The notes: generated by a model not told the origin, from the letters alone. Shown: positions 9,932 through 20,005, counted from the first letter of the stretch. The stretch: 64,000 bases of DNA from Psychrobacter glacincola (GCA_001411745.2 LIQB01000002.1:351220-415219); one strand, 5' to 3'. Translations and numbers: made by a program.

Positions 9932-10129
9932 ATAAAGTCCTTTATTGCTTCAATTATTATATAGAGACATTTATCTCAAAATTATTGTGCTTGCTGCCCC
10001 AATAACTGACATGAGACGCTAGTAGATGCAGGCATTATTACAAAGCAATGATAGCGATACAAGCGCCAGTAACCATTCAAATACCAAGTTGTTTTTATGT
10101 TGATAAATCTTTAGCACGGCTCATTGCTA

Positions 10130-10579
10130 TTAGGCGACCACGTCATTACGTTGAGATAGCAGATGGTTTGCTGGAATAGGAAACACATTGTCATAAATCC
10201 AGTTATAAACAAAAGCATGTACCAAGTAGAAAGTAGCCATTGTAATATCCATGAGAAAGGCTTGCCAGAGGCTGATGCCTAAGTGCCACGCAATTATTGG
10301 TAGGAATAATAACAGCAGACCACCTTCAAATAAAAACGCGTGCAACATCCGTAGTGGAACCGTCTTATGTACATTGCCACGTAGCTTCAGCATACTGTGG
10401 TCAAATAACAGGTTATAAAAATAGTTCCACAACGTCGCGATAATCGAAGCAGCCACGGCGATAAGACCTATCGACTGAATATCAAAGCCAAATAACCAGC
10501 TTGCCAACGGTACAAATATAATTAAACCTATTATCTCAAAACCCAAAGTATGACGAATACGATCTTTCACGGTGCGCAT
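10130..10579 (-). CDS. PACE-family (AceI-like) multidrug efflux transporter
   Basis: A 149-residue membrane protein with four transmembrane segments arranged as two BTP pairs. The start RTVKDRIRHTLGFEIIGL places Glu at position 15, the residue needed for chlorhexidine transport in Acinetobacter AceI. FNYLFDHSML-type and VYNWIYDNVFPI segments match the family ends of each pair. It exports biocides such as chlorhexidine or short diamines by proton antiport. It is divergent from a LysR gene, which parallels AceI and its regulator AceR. Confidence 0.88.
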   Translation of the reverse strand: MRTVKDRIRHTLGFEIIGLIIFVPLASWLFGFDIQSIGLIAVAASIIATLWNYFYNLLFDHSMLKLRGNVHKTVPLRMLHAFLFEGGLLLLFLPIIAWHLGISLWQAFLMDITMATFYLVHAFVYNWIYDNVFPIPANHLLSQRNDVVA

Positions 10580-10669
10580 GAAGCTTCCTAGTTGAATCAG
10601 TTATTTTCGCGCCTATTGTATCTGTTAAACTATTATAACCAAGTTAGAACCTATAGGATTTTTAGATAG

Positions 10670-11548
10670 ATGAGCCTTTCATTAGAGCAATTGCAAGCCT
10701 TTGTCGCCACGGTAGAGACCGGTTCTTTCTCAGCCGCCGCCCGTTATCTAGGCAAGGCGCAGTCTGCTATTAGCACGGCGGTATCAAATTTAGAAATTGA
10801 TTTGGACAACAGCTTATTTGTCCGCAGTGGCCGCTATCCAGTCGTAACGCCAGCTGGAGAGCGCTTACTGGTAGAGGCGCGAGTGATATTAGAGCGTTGT
10901 GAGCATTTTCGCGGGGTGGCTAAAAGTCTGGGCGAAGGAGTAGAGAGCCGATTGGTACTGGCGGTTGATGAGCTGTATCCCGAAGCAACGTTGGGCGGTT
11001 TGATGGAAGAGTTTTCACGCCGATTTCCTAGTGTGGAGCTGGAACTATTGTTTCCGCTGATGGAAGATGTCAGCCGCTTGGTGTTAGAAGATCGCGCCGA
11101 TTTAGGCATTATGTGGCGTCAAGAGATACTACCTTCAGCGCTGAATTTTCATGGGCTTGGTTGGGTGTCGATGAAAATGGTGTGCGCGCCGAACCATGAG
11201 CTAGCCCGTCAGCCAGTAGGGTGGGAGGAGTTGAAACGCTATCGGCAATTGATGGTGGCAACACGCAATCATAGCGAAGAAAAAGCACGGTTGCGAATAG
11301 CATCTGATGTCTGGTGGGTCGAGAGCCAGTGGGTCATTGTTGAGCTGGTACAGCGCAATCTAGGCTGGGCATTCGTGCCTGAACATGTGGTAGCCAGTGC
11401 CTTGGATAATGGTTTTTTAGTCGAGCCAATATTGGACTTTAACGATCATGATTGGCCAGTGGCTTTAGAAATCGTATGGCACAAGCAGCGTCCTCTAGGT
11501 AAAGCAGCTGCTTGGTTGAAGTCGGCTGCGATTGCGCTAAATAAGTAA
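10670..11548 (+). CDS. LysR-type regulator divergent from the PACE pump
   Basis: A 292-residue LysR protein: winged helix in the first 65 residues (LEQLQAFVATVETGSFSAAA, then SAISTAVSNLE) and an effector domain from about residue 88 (RLVLAVDELYPEATL). Its divergent position, 90 bp from the PACE gene, suggests that it controls that gene. The ligand is unknown. Confidence 0.82.
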   Translation: MSLSLEQLQAFVATVETGSFSAAARYLGKAQSAISTAVSNLEIDLDNSLFVRSGRYPVVTPAGERLLVEARVILERCEHFRGVAKSLGEGVESRLVLAVDELYPEATLGGLMEEFSRRFPSVELELLFPLMEDVSRLVLEDRADLGIMWRQEILPSALNFHGLGWVSMKMVCAPNHELARQPVGWEELKRYRQLMVATRNHSEEKARLRIASDVWWVESQWVIVELVQRNLGWAFVPEHVVASALDNGFLVEPILDFNDHDWPVALEIVWHKQRPLGKAAAWLKSAAIALNK

Positions 11549-12210
11549 TATTAAGCGGTCAATAATAGCGAGTTTTAAAGGGTCGTCCATTTATTGCGGG
11601 TGTACTATCTATAAAGTTCATAATTTGCCGATAGATTTTAATAGGCTATAAGTTTGAGTAGGTTATAAATTTAAACGGTTTTTAATATATAAGCGCTTTA
11701 GTGATCAAGTTATACTCTGCTTCAATCCAAATTATGTTTTTAACTTAAGTATTCGATACCGCTGAGCGACAGCAGTTGTCGCTCGCTTTAATTAGACGCT
11801 TTATCTTTCTCAATTTTTATATTATAGTTACTGAGTTAGGACGTTATTCAGTCAGGAAAACAGCAACATAGAGTTAACCCTCGAGGCGCAACGCTTCACC
11901 CTATAACTTCGCTATTGCTGTTAAATATCAATACTCTGGCTGGCATTAATCATTATTTTTCTAATCAACTAAACCCAAGCCACTCATAAATCATAGGCTG
12001 TCATATCAATGATGGCACAGATTTATATTGTTAAAAATAAGTTTAAATAACTTCTAAAATAATCATTGAAACACTCATTTTACTTTTTAACGTTGCTCTA
12101 AAAGCGGCGGACAAGCTCGTCTGACTTAAATTTGATCTGAGAATTAAAAAAAATTAAAAATACTACAAGCTACTGATATTCAAAATAAATTAAAAAATAA
12201 GGACAATATT
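11549..12210. other. Gene-free spacer with a structured element
   Basis: A 660-bp AT-rich stretch with no convincing gene. It contains one long inverted repeat: AACAGCAA (11859-11866) pairs with TTGCTGTT (11915-11922), with an inner GAGTTA/TAACTT pair. The loop contains CGAGGCGCAACGC, which closely resembles a box in the element that interrupts a CRISPR repeat at 63919. The rest is AT-rich promoter-like sequence ahead of the next gene. Confidence 0.5.
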
Positions 12211-13098
12211 ATGACAAACACAACTAACACTTTTGAGCAAAAACGTATCGATAATTTAAATTGGTCAAGTGGATCAAAACTGCCTAAATCCATTCAAGAT
12301 AAGGTACAAACTAAACCAAAGATACCGTTGTTTTATCTGCATAACGAGTCTATCAATAACTATGAAGATGATATCTACTTTGTGAATAATAGCGATGAGA
12401 CATTGAGCTTTGTTGCTCCCTATGAGCTGATGAAGAGAGATTCAGATTGCTCTGAGGTAGTGGTTGCTGCCGAACCAAGTGAACGTGATATATCCCTCAC
12501 TTATACCGATGTTTTGCCCAAGCAAGGCGTGAGAATTGATCGTCAACATATCATCTATGATAGTGATTATCTCAATCAGATTATTGTGTATACCATGAGT
12601 CGTGCTAGCAAGGAGATGTGGGGAATATGGCGTTTGAATGTGTGCGAAAAAGGCATGTTTTCGTCTTGTCCCTTGCTATGGGAAGGTGGCGCCAAACCCT
12701 TATCTGTTGTGAGTGCAGACAAACGAAATGATCCCAAAGATCGTCCTATTTTACCTTGTGTATTGCCCATACGTCAGCAGTTATACCAGCAATGGGCGAA
12801 ACATTATGACCACGCGAGTGCAAGCTTGATGAGGTCTATCACAGATATGATCTATCGCTATGACTTTGGTATTGTGGGATGTTATTACAATGATACTTGG
12901 GATGAGTACAGCAGTGAGGCAGAGCAAATCGCTAACATGCTGATTGAGGAGGGTGCTGATAGCGCCGATGAGGTTCTCGCGATGATGACTGCGGTCTATG
13001 ACGTGTCATTTGGTGCTGGATATACGAGGATTCCTATGGATGTCGCTGAGCGCATTTATGGTCTATGGTTGAAGTATAAAAGTAATGCTAATAAATAA
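12211..13098 (+). CDS. Unrecognised 295-residue protein
   Basis: No family recognised. The protein is hydrophilic and acidic, with no signal peptide or membrane segment, so it is probably cytoplasmic. The middle has aromatic/tryptophan-rich sequence (EMWGIWRLNV, about residues 131-140), and a central region with several Cys and Pro residues. The start has a GGACA site eight bases upstream. It precedes an alpha/beta hydrolase gene by 23 bp and may be co-transcribed with it. Confidence 0.75.
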   Translation: MTNTTNTFEQKRIDNLNWSSGSKLPKSIQDKVQTKPKIPLFYLHNESINNYEDDIYFVNNSDETLSFVAPYELMKRDSDCSEVVVAAEPSERDISLTYTDVLPKQGVRIDRQHIIYDSDYLNQIIVYTMSRASKEMWGIWRLNVCEKGMFSSCPLLWEGGAKPLSVVSADKRNDPKDRPILPCVLPIRQQLYQQWAKHYDHASASLMRSITDMIYRYDFGIVGCYYNDTWDEYSSEAEQIANMLIEEGADSADEVLAMMTAVYDVSFGAGYTRIPMDVAERIYGLWLKYKSNANK

Positions 13099-13121
13099 AA
13101 AATCCTTAAAAGGAGAGCACT

Positions 13122-13706
13122 ATGATGTTTCCTATTGAAAATAATGACACGTTTTTACTGTTCTTTCACGGTCTTGATTCGAGTAATGAAACCACTAAAT
13201 ATACTTGTATTAGCCGTGAGCCTAAAACCTGCCAAACCGTTAATTATCGAGAGAATTTCAACGAGATTTTCGATATTTATGAGGCGTTAATTTTAGAAAA
13301 AATGAAGCAGTATCCGCGAGTCGTCTTGGCAGGGCATTCACTGGGTGGCTGGTTTGCCAATTATTTTGCCCACAAATACAATTTACGTGCGCTATTAATA
13401 GCACCTTGCATTTATCCCAGTGAGGTTTTAGCCGATCGCATACCAGACGTGGCTGATATGAAACTGTCATTTCCGACCTCGAATACTGAGATGGTAAGAG
13501 TCATGGTTGAGGTTGATGATGAATGCTTAGATGTGGCAATCGCCAGACGTACGCTCGTCAACTTACCTGACAGCTGGGAAGTGGAGTATTTTGAGCGTGG
13601 TCATCACCGTATCGCCCGTAGCGAAGATATTTGGTATCACTTGGTTCATCTGTGCGAAGACCCCATTGTTTGGATGGATGACGCGACATATCATGGGGAA
13701 GATTAA
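13122..13706 (+). CDS. YqiA/YcfP-like alpha/beta hydrolase
   Basis: A 194-residue alpha/beta-fold hydrolase. The nucleophile elbow is GHSLGG (about residues 72-77), the oxyanion loop follows FFHGLDSSN near residue 14, and the candidate catalytic histidine lies in ERGHHRIAR near the C-terminus. The short length and the LIAPCIYPSE segment match the YqiA/YcfP group of small esterases. Its substrate is unknown. A strong AGGAGAG site lies upstream of the ATG pair at 13122. Confidence 0.75.
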   Translation: MMFPIENNDTFLLFFHGLDSSNETTKYTCISREPKTCQTVNYRENFNEIFDIYEALILEKMKQYPRVVLAGHSLGGWFANYFAHKYNLRALLIAPCIYPSEVLADRIPDVADMKLSFPTSNTEMVRVMVEVDDECLDVAIARRTLVNLPDSWEVEYFERGHHRIARSEDIWYHLVHLCEDPIVWMDDATYHGED

Positions 13707-13950
13707 ATACAATCTGCCTTGCAGTAAGACCTTATTAATTACTATTATAAAGAACTAAAAAACTATCGTGGGTTTAACGGTTTGCCAAGTTTTTCAATAA
13801 TCACTTAGCAAACATTGCAACTTCCAGCACGATATAAAACTACTCTGGTAAAGCGCATGAGCCTGTACTCCGACAAGGCTACCCATGCCTGATTTGACTT
13901 GCCTATTTGGGCTTATTTTATTTATTATTGTCGGAGTTCAGGAGTCACCG

Positions 13951-14592
13951 ATGTCTCATATCAATAGCCAAAATCTCACGCCTTCCAAATATACTCATCG
14001 TTATACGCCGCGGCATCCTTTGGCAAAAGAGGCGGTTAGCCAAATAGAGAAATGTGAACGACGTTCGCAAGATATTGTCCAAGCCATGGGTTATCCGCCA
14101 AAACACATCATATCCGCCTGTGATCGTCTGCGTCATGTATTGTCTAGCGACATACTAGGACTTAATGCGACAGATATTGATAGTTACTTTACTGCTCATG
14201 AATTCTTAAAAACACTATTATCCGTGCTCGATATAAAGTACGACACCTTTGCAGAGGATATTGCGCAAATCCAATATGACTTGGCGCATTATCCTTATCC
14301 GCTACCGCAATATCACTTGCGAGCGGTCATCGACTTTATATGGAGTGAGGGCGCTAACTTGATGTCGCGCGGCGTGGCTAGCAGTAAGGCTGTTGCGTAT
14401 TTACCGCAAAATATTGCCAAAATGAATGCGGCAAAGCGTGAGTTGGTGATTCAACAATGTCTGGCTGCGCATTATGCAGAATATAACGGTCACTTGCCGT
14501 ATAATGGCGTGATTAACGGTTATCAACTTATCATTGAACAGCGTCATGAGATGGTTGATAGCATCGAGTATGATCTGCCGCAGTGTGAGTAG
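13951..14592 (+). CDS. Unrecognised 213-residue protein
   Basis: No family recognised. The frame is open from 13885, but the ATG at 13951 has the site CAGGAG eight bases upstream, and the 22 residues that precede it look like read-through of a spacer. The protein is helical and soluble (paired Cys/His in KCERRSQDIV, several Tyr/His-rich stretches). It lies in a run of small same-strand genes without clear partners. Confidence 0.7.
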   Translation: MSHINSQNLTPSKYTHRYTPRHPLAKEAVSQIEKCERRSQDIVQAMGYPPKHIISACDRLRHVLSSDILGLNATDIDSYFTAHEFLKTLLSVLDIKYDTFAEDIAQIQYDLAHYPYPLPQYHLRAVIDFIWSEGANLMSRGVASSKAVAYLPQNIAKMNAAKRELVIQQCLAAHYAEYNGHLPYNGVINGYQLIIEQRHEMVDSIEYDLPQCE

Positions 14593-14666
14593 GATGTGAT
14601 ACATCACTCATCAATTGGTAGCATTAACATTTAACACAGCATACCCAAATAAAAAGGCCGTCCCCA

Positions 14667-15395
14667 ATGACCGATACTAATCCTTATAACTCGTATAATT
14701 TTGCACCTTTGCAGCCAACTGGTAGAAACGAGACCAATACTGCCAATACCTATGCGCCTGAAGACATGATTAAAATATATGAGCAGCAGTTTCTTATTCC
14801 AGTGCCTGAAGAAAAGCTGACCGAATTTTTACCCGCGCTAAAAAGCTTCTATGATATTGACGATCATACGTTAGATGTGAGTGCCATTATTTTCGACGCA
14901 ATCGCAGACGCCTCTATCATTTACAACCATAAAATCAAAGTGGGCGACTATCAAATACTAGGTGGATTGATAGAGGAAGCGATTGAATATGATGAAGACA
15001 ATAAAGATGACCAAGCCACTGAAGACCTATCCGTTGAAGACAAAGACATTCAAGCCTATACACTAGAATGTAAGCGTACTTTTTTCATTAATGAGGTAGA
15101 GATATCTTATCATTTTAACTTGTTTATTTATGGTGACGGTTATTCTACTTTAACCAAAAAAGAAACCGTGCTAGAAAAAATGTACTGGTTCGTTAGAGGA
15201 AGATTTGAAGAGAATCTATTAGACGAGACTGAAGATAATGACAGTTTAGACTCGATCAATGAGCAGCTAGCCAGTTTGGGTATTCGGGAAATGGATTTGA
15301 CAACCATAGACGAAGTAATAAGCTATGTGGAAGACAGTATCATAGATGATGCCATGGTAGAGGCGCTTAACAAGTTATTAGATGCGGCTGAGTAG
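14667..15395 (+). CDS. Unrecognised acidic 242-residue protein
   Basis: No family recognised. The protein is strongly acidic, with Asp/Glu-rich stretches at about 110-128 and 190-215, and has no membrane segment. An aromatic beta-rich middle (FFINEVEISYHFNLFIYGDGYSTL region, positions about 135-160) separates the acidic parts. The acidity suggests an inhibitor or binding protein, but there is no direct evidence for that. Confidence 0.7.
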   Translation: MTDTNPYNSYNFAPLQPTGRNETNTANTYAPEDMIKIYEQQFLIPVPEEKLTEFLPALKSFYDIDDHTLDVSAIIFDAIADASIIYNHKIKVGDYQILGGLIEEAIEYDEDNKDDQATEDLSVEDKDIQAYTLECKRTFFINEVEISYHFNLFIYGDGYSTLTKKETVLEKMYWFVRGRFEENLLDETEDNDSLDSINEQLASLGIREMDLTTIDEVISYVEDSIIDDAMVEALNKLLDAAE

Positions 15396-15518
15396 GTAGC
15401 TATCCGTAAAATTGATGTCAGGACAACACGTTTTAACGTCAATTTTTATAAGAGCCGTTGTAAAAGAATATTTATATAAGACTAGCTATAAAAGACTATT
15501 GATATAGGGCACATTGCT

Positions 15519-16253
15519 ATGCAACAAACACAGAATTCTGTGGATCAAAGACAAGATGCTGTAGAACACAGACCCGTATTTATGCCGAGAACCAACAGTG
15601 ACAATCTGGTAAAAACAGACATGGTTAGGTTTGAGCGGCATGTGGGGTTTGCCAGTCGCCAAAAGAAAAAATCCATCAATGATATGCATCAAGTTATTCG
15701 CAAAAAGTATGGCTTTAGTCATGTCCTTGAGCTATCGAGCAAGTCTGGCAATAAATTGAGTTTTCCGCTGAGTCCATTGAGCTTGAAGCTAACAAATGAA
15801 CAAGATGGGCAGCAGTACAGTGTCGAAAATGCCTTTCAAAGCAGTATGGTTTTTGAAGATGGTGGCCCCTATACTGACTTGTTAAGTGCGCCGCCAAGAC
15901 AAGTCAGAAAGGACGAGCGCTTAATGACCTCGGGTGAACTGATTGGCTATAATTATTTTGGCATGGAGTGGAGCGTAGAGCCATTAACCACATTTTATGA
16001 TTGGCTCTATGTGAATGCCCTAAAGCAAAACCCGCATTTGCATGAAGAAGTTATGCAATATCAAGCCTTTACGGATCGTGAGTTTAATCCTAAAAAGTCT
16101 ATCCATTGTGCGGCTTATGCACTGGCGATGTTTGTGGCGCTCAATAAACGCGAGTTGCTCGATAACATTGAAGACCCCGCAGTATTTTTTAATCTATATC
16201 ATGAATTCAAAATAAGTAATACTGAGCAGCTTTTGGAAGCGGGTTGGGTTTGA
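15519..16253 (+). CDS. Unrecognised 244-residue protein
   Basis: No family recognised. A soluble protein with a basic, disordered-looking N-terminus (to about residue 55) and a more ordered C-terminal half rich in Trp/Tyr/Phe. The ribosome site is weak, so the start is less certain. It is the last gene before the island junction and is followed by a terminator at 16334. Confidence 0.7.
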   Translation: MQQTQNSVDQRQDAVEHRPVFMPRTNSDNLVKTDMVRFERHVGFASRQKKKSINDMHQVIRKKYGFSHVLELSSKSGNKLSFPLSPLSLKLTNEQDGQQYSVENAFQSSMVFEDGGPYTDLLSAPPRQVRKDERLMTSGELIGYNYFGMEWSVEPLTTFYDWLYVNALKQNPHLHEEVMQYQAFTDREFNPKKSIHCAAYALAMFVALNKRELLDNIEDPAVFFNLYHEFKISNTEQLLEAGWV

Positions 16254-16333
16254 TCGTTAGAGCGGTAATTTATGTAGTAAAAATTATCAAGATAAACTTA
16301 TGCTAACCAAGTGACTTTATGATATATGAGAAT

Positions 16334-16356
16334 AGCCAAGCTTGTCTTGGCTTTTT
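16334..16356 (+). terminator. Terminator after the last backbone gene
   Basis: The stem AGCCAAG/CTTGGCT with a 5-base loop is followed by TTTTTC, 80 bp after the preceding gene. Its loop happens to form CAAGCTTG. Confidence 0.6.
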
Positions 16357-16497
16357 CATGCCTAAAAACTTTTGATATCTAAAAACTTTTCATGCCTAAA
16401 AAATAAGCACCTTAGTCTGGTTGATTTTAGCGTTATATATTTCAACAGAACGCTTATTACTCTTAATTATGTAGATGTGATATAAACTTACGAATAC

Positions 16498-16659
16498 TAG
16501 GGCATGTCCTCATTTTAAAAGTGACGATAAAAATGAGATAAATTGCAGTCAAACAAGGATAATATCGAGATATTAGTCAGCTATTTGACACCGTTTGGCA
16601 AGATTTAGCCATTTTTAAACCATTTATATAACTATCGATTGAATTGAGGACACGCCCTA
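16498..16659. mobile_element. MITE-like element with 15-bp terminal inverted repeats
   Basis: A 162-bp segment without a gene is bounded by TAGGGCATGTCCTCA on the left and the inverse of TAGGGCGTGTCCTCA on the right (14 of 15 match). If the flanking TA is a target duplication, this fits a non-autonomous relative of TA-targeting (IS630-like) elements. A fragment resembling one end (TATGTCCTCAATT) occurs at about 4308. Confidence 0.6.
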
Positions 16660-16692
16660 AGTATGACTATAATCCTAGAAAATTAGACAAAA

Positions 16693-16728
16693 AAAATCCC
16701 CACTTCTTATTTAAGAAGTGAGGATTTT
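16693..16728. terminator. Terminator belonging to the displaced tRNA-Gly
   Basis: A 17-bp stem (16693-16709 with 16712-16728, one mismatch) flanked by A and T runs. It lies 22 bp beyond the CCA end of the tRNA fragment and, on the minus strand, is where a tRNA-Gly terminator would be. Confidence 0.65.
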
Positions 16729-16749
16729 AGTGCTTTTATAAGCCATATT

Positions 16750-16794
16750 TGGAGCGGGAAAAGAGATTCGAACTCTCGACCCCAACCTTGGCAA
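16750..16794 (-). other. tRNA-Gly(GCC) 3' fragment, probable island attachment site (attL)
   Basis: Read on the minus strand, these 45 bases match the 3' part of bacterial tRNA-Gly(GCC) from the anticodon loop (TTGCCAA) through the variable region, the T arm (TTCGAAT loop) and the CCCGCTCCA end. The D arm and 5' acceptor strand are missing: the sequence beyond 16794 is unrelated. A tRNA half starting at the anticodon loop, with recombinase genes 250 bp away, is the usual signature of tyrosine-recombinase integration. The intact tRNA would be restored at the far island end, beyond 64000. Confidence 0.75.
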
Positions 16795-17040
16795 TGGTGT
16801 CAAACTATTTTGCTTAATGGTATCTAATATATAAGTATATGATATAAACATACTTATTGATTATAATTTATAGGATCATTTTATCATATTAGTGTAATTC
16901 GTAATAGTGTTTTTATATTTTAGGCACTGTGAAAAAGCATGTATTGACACCTAACTATTATTGAGATAGTCTGGAAATACTCCTACCCTATCGTCATTAT
17001 TTCTAGGACGGTTTATTATCCTAGCTATTAGAGGTGTTCA

Positions 17041-17592
17041 ATGGCAAAAAAGCCTTCAGCTCGTAATCATTTTTTTACACCCAGTCATACTATGTTGACC
17101 GTCCATCCTAAAGCGTCAATAGCCTATAAAACTTGGCTGAAGTGTCATCCCAAAACATCACGCATTCATCTTGCTGATATCAATAAATATCTTAAGCCGC
17201 CGATAAGAATTATTTCTAGTGATAAAGAAGGCTACCTATATTTTGACAACTTTGAGCGTATGGCAGATATTTTTCATTACGAGGCTGATATAAGCCAGCC
17301 ATTTATAATCATTACAGGTAATGATCAGCAAATTACTAAGATGGCTTGGGCAGAAGTATTGAGGCTTTGCCGCTATCAGAATATTGACCATGTTTCTTTA
17401 TGGCAGCACTTACGAGATGACTGTGCAGCGACAACACTGAAGCAGCTAATGGGGTGTGATAGTTTGTTCAATGAGGATTACTGTGATTTTGCAGGCATCA
17501 ATATCGATCGATACTTCTACAGGCAAAGGTCTTTAAAGCAAGTTGAAGAAACGTTTGATTTAGCACAGAATACGGACTGGATCAATGTATGA
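17041..17592 (+). CDS. Small first protein of a three-gene recombination module
   Basis: A 183-residue protein with a basic N-terminus and no recognised domain. Its stop codon overlaps the start of the next recombinase gene by 8 bp (ATGTATGA), so the two are translationally coupled. As the first, short member of a trio with two large tyrosine recombinases next to an att site, it is likely an accessory DNA-binding or directionality protein; this is inference. It is the first gene inside the island. Confidence 0.75.
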   Translation: MAKKPSARNHFFTPSHTMLTVHPKASIAYKTWLKCHPKTSRIHLADINKYLKPPIRIISSDKEGYLYFDNFERMADIFHYEADISQPFIIITGNDQQITKMAWAEVLRLCRYQNIDHVSLWQHLRDDCAATTLKQLMGCDSLFNEDYCDFAGINIDRYFYRQRSLKQVEETFDLAQNTDWINV

Positions 17593-20005
17593 AGTAAAAG
17601 AATGGACTGTTAGGACTATGGAGGCCGAAACGGTTCATGATTTGATCAGACGGATTGTGCCATATAATTCACCATTGTCAGCTCAAGTACACAGACTTGT
17701 TTTTGAGCTGATAAAGCTATCTCCAAAATACTTGATGAAAACTAATGATCAGAGTGCCGATACTAGTTTGACGAAGCTAACGTATGACGAATGCAATATC
17801 ATTATAAGTACAGTCAAAGCTGATAAAAGCTCGGATGTCTGGTCTGTTTCATATATGTTAGCTGCATTTACTGACTACTATAGACAAAAACCATTTACTG
17901 ATGAATCTTGGCTTTTTATAAGCAAGTATTTACAATTTATATTACTAATAGCAGAGCGTGAGGATAAGCATTTTAATAAGATTAACAATCTTGGTGTTCG
18001 AATAAGAATGGCGCTCAAAAAGAACTCATCTCAGACTGCGATTATTGATGAGTTAATCAACATACATGGATCATCTGCTAATGTTTACGAGAACTTCGCC
18101 GATATTGAATCGTATGAACAAGATATGCAGTATAGCGAGCAGACAGGCTTAGTCAAAAATACGAATCTAGCTAAGAAAGTAGGTGAGATAAGACTTGCTT
18201 ATGAAGTCGTTATTGAGAATAAGGGTTATATCGAAAGGCAATTTAGCAGAAAGGGGCAGTCTGTATTCATAAAAAAGGCGAGAAATGAACAGGCTTTACT
18301 TTTCACAAATGAAGTAACCCGACGAATACGCTTTCCTAAACCATTCTCAGATAACAACGTTGCCAAACCAGAAGACCTAGCAGACGATAATCCACCAGCG
18401 CTTTTAGACAATAGATACAATCCCAGTAAGAAAGCAGCTAAATCATCACAATTACAGCAGTATCAAGTCAAAACCAGCTACTTACACAATAAACGTAATC
18501 AATTTATGTTTCCCAGTAATACTAGGTTATTAACGGTATCTGATTATCAGTCGGTTTTTGTAAAACTGTGGTCCATAGTATCTGATGATGAACAATGTGT
18601 TAGGCGAGTCGCTGCTGTATTGTTACTATCAATGATAAGCGGCAGGTCAATTCAAAACGTGATTAAAGAGGTGGCTAATAACAAAAGCCAAAGACAGTTT
18701 TTGGTGGAAGAAGAGAGTGGCGTAACTGTGATTCGGAATACGATTAATGTCACAGTCAATCGGCGCGATAAAATAAAGCCAATCACCAAAAGTCATAGCA
18801 ATAACTTTAGTCTGCCGCTGCCATTATCCTTAAGTGTCATATTACAGTATAAATTTGAAGTAGAGCCAATCGAGATCAATCAGCTCCTAAAGGCACTTAG
18901 AGAATCCTTATCATTACCTCTATTATCAAATCAACATATTGAATCAGCGCTAGCGTTTATTATTACCCATCGTATTGGCGAACCATTACACTCAGACATT
19001 ATTACGGGTGTAGAGGTAGAGCACTCATCACCGCTGTACTATACCAGTATAAAAACATCTACACTGCTTCATACCTATCAAGCTGCAATCAATATACTAA
19101 GTGGTCGCTACCTTAAAGATCTGAGAGCTGTCCACTACTACAGCGTAAATTACGATCAAGTATTCTCCGGTTATTTAGGCCTAAGACACTATCAATTATG
19201 GCAAGCTCACAGATATTCTTATTTTTTGGATACGCCAATTGTCGCTAGTAATATTAACAAAACCTACATTGGTAGTGAAATGGCACTGACTGATAAGGTG
19301 TGCGGTAATTTTTTCGCTTTACTTGCTAGAAAGGTACAAGGTGATAGGCAACAATTAAGTCATGGTACAAATGCCAGTGAAGATGAATATATCAAACAAT
19401 TTAATGCTTATGGCCTATGGCTATGGCACGTTATTCAGATTCAAACTGGTATAAGACCCGTCAATGACGCACCTGGGTTTTTAAATCAATTCAATTTTAT
19501 TCATGACATGTATTGGGTTTCAGATAAATCAATACGCCAAGGCAAAGACTACGGTCGCCTCATCCCTGTAAGTGGTTTTTTAAAAAAGGCGCTAAAAAAC
19601 TACATCAGTTATATTAAATATTTTGCTAGTGTGCACAATCCTTTATATGCAGACCACATACTTAAGATTAATAAGATTTTGCAATCAGAAGAACCTTTTT
19701 TACAGATATTTAGCTTAAATCCAAAAAAGTTTATGCCTATCACACCAAAACGCATTAGAAATACGGTGGGTAAAGCTTTGCCTCATCAAGATAACTGGTT
19801 ACGACATCAATTACGCTCGATGCTGACCAACGAAGTAGACGAGGTATACGTTTGCGCCTTATTAGGTCATGAACACGCTGATCAAGAGATATTTCATCCG
19901 ATGTCCTCATTATCAATCAATCAATATAGGACAGAGCTATTGCCCCAGCTAGATCTTGTGGCGCAAAAGCTTGATCTTAAGCAAGTGGAGATCAAGCATG
20001 GCTAA
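17585..20005 (+). CDS. Large tyrosine recombinase (806 aa)
   Basis: A site-specific recombinase with an unusually long N-terminal part (about 600 residues) and a C-terminal tyrosine-recombinase domain. The catalytic residues are visible in order: Arg624 (TGIRP), His741-x-x-Arg744 (HQLR), His762 (LLGHE) and Tyr781 (INQYR). It would cut and rejoin the island at its tRNA target. It overlaps both neighbours by 8 bp in the same direction, forming one operon. The size and trio layout are unlike simple phage integrases and recall three-gene recombinase modules such as Tn554-type, RIT or gamma-mobile-trio elements. Confidence 0.82.
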   Translation: MYEVKEWTVRTMEAETVHDLIRRIVPYNSPLSAQVHRLVFELIKLSPKYLMKTNDQSADTSLTKLTYDECNIIISTVKADKSSDVWSVSYMLAAFTDYYRQKPFTDESWLFISKYLQFILLIAEREDKHFNKINNLGVRIRMALKKNSSQTAIIDELINIHGSSANVYENFADIESYEQDMQYSEQTGLVKNTNLAKKVGEIRLAYEVVIENKGYIERQFSRKGQSVFIKKARNEQALLFTNEVTRRIRFPKPFSDNNVAKPEDLADDNPPALLDNRYNPSKKAAKSSQLQQYQVKTSYLHNKRNQFMFPSNTRLLTVSDYQSVFVKLWSIVSDDEQCVRRVAAVLLLSMISGRSIQNVIKEVANNKSQRQFLVEEESGVTVIRNTINVTVNRRDKIKPITKSHSNNFSLPLPLSLSVILQYKFEVEPIEINQLLKALRESLSLPLLSNQHIESALAFIITHRIGEPLHSDIITGVEVEHSSPLYYTSIKTSTLLHTYQAAINILSGRYLKDLRAVHYYSVNYDQVFSGYLGLRHYQLWQAHRYSYFLDTPIVASNINKTYIGSEMALTDKVCGNFFALLARKVQGDRQQLSHGTNASEDEYIKQFNAYGLWLWHVIQIQTGIRPVNDAPGFLNQFNFIHDMYWVSDKSIRQGKDYGRLIPVSGFLKKALKNYISYIKYFASVHNPLYADHILKINKILQSEEPFLQIFSLNPKKFMPITPKRIRNTVGKALPHQDNWLRHQLRSMLTNEVDEVYVCALLGHEHADQEIFHPMSSLSINQYRTELLPQLDLVAQKLDLKQVEIKHG

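Noticed and set aside
16334..16356. CAAGCTTG in this terminator as a ninth regulon box
   Set aside because: The core forms the hairpin loop and stem, and the site follows a gene end on the backbone side.
16750..16794. A functional tRNA gene
   Set aside because: Only the part from the anticodon loop to CCA is present; the 5' half is missing.
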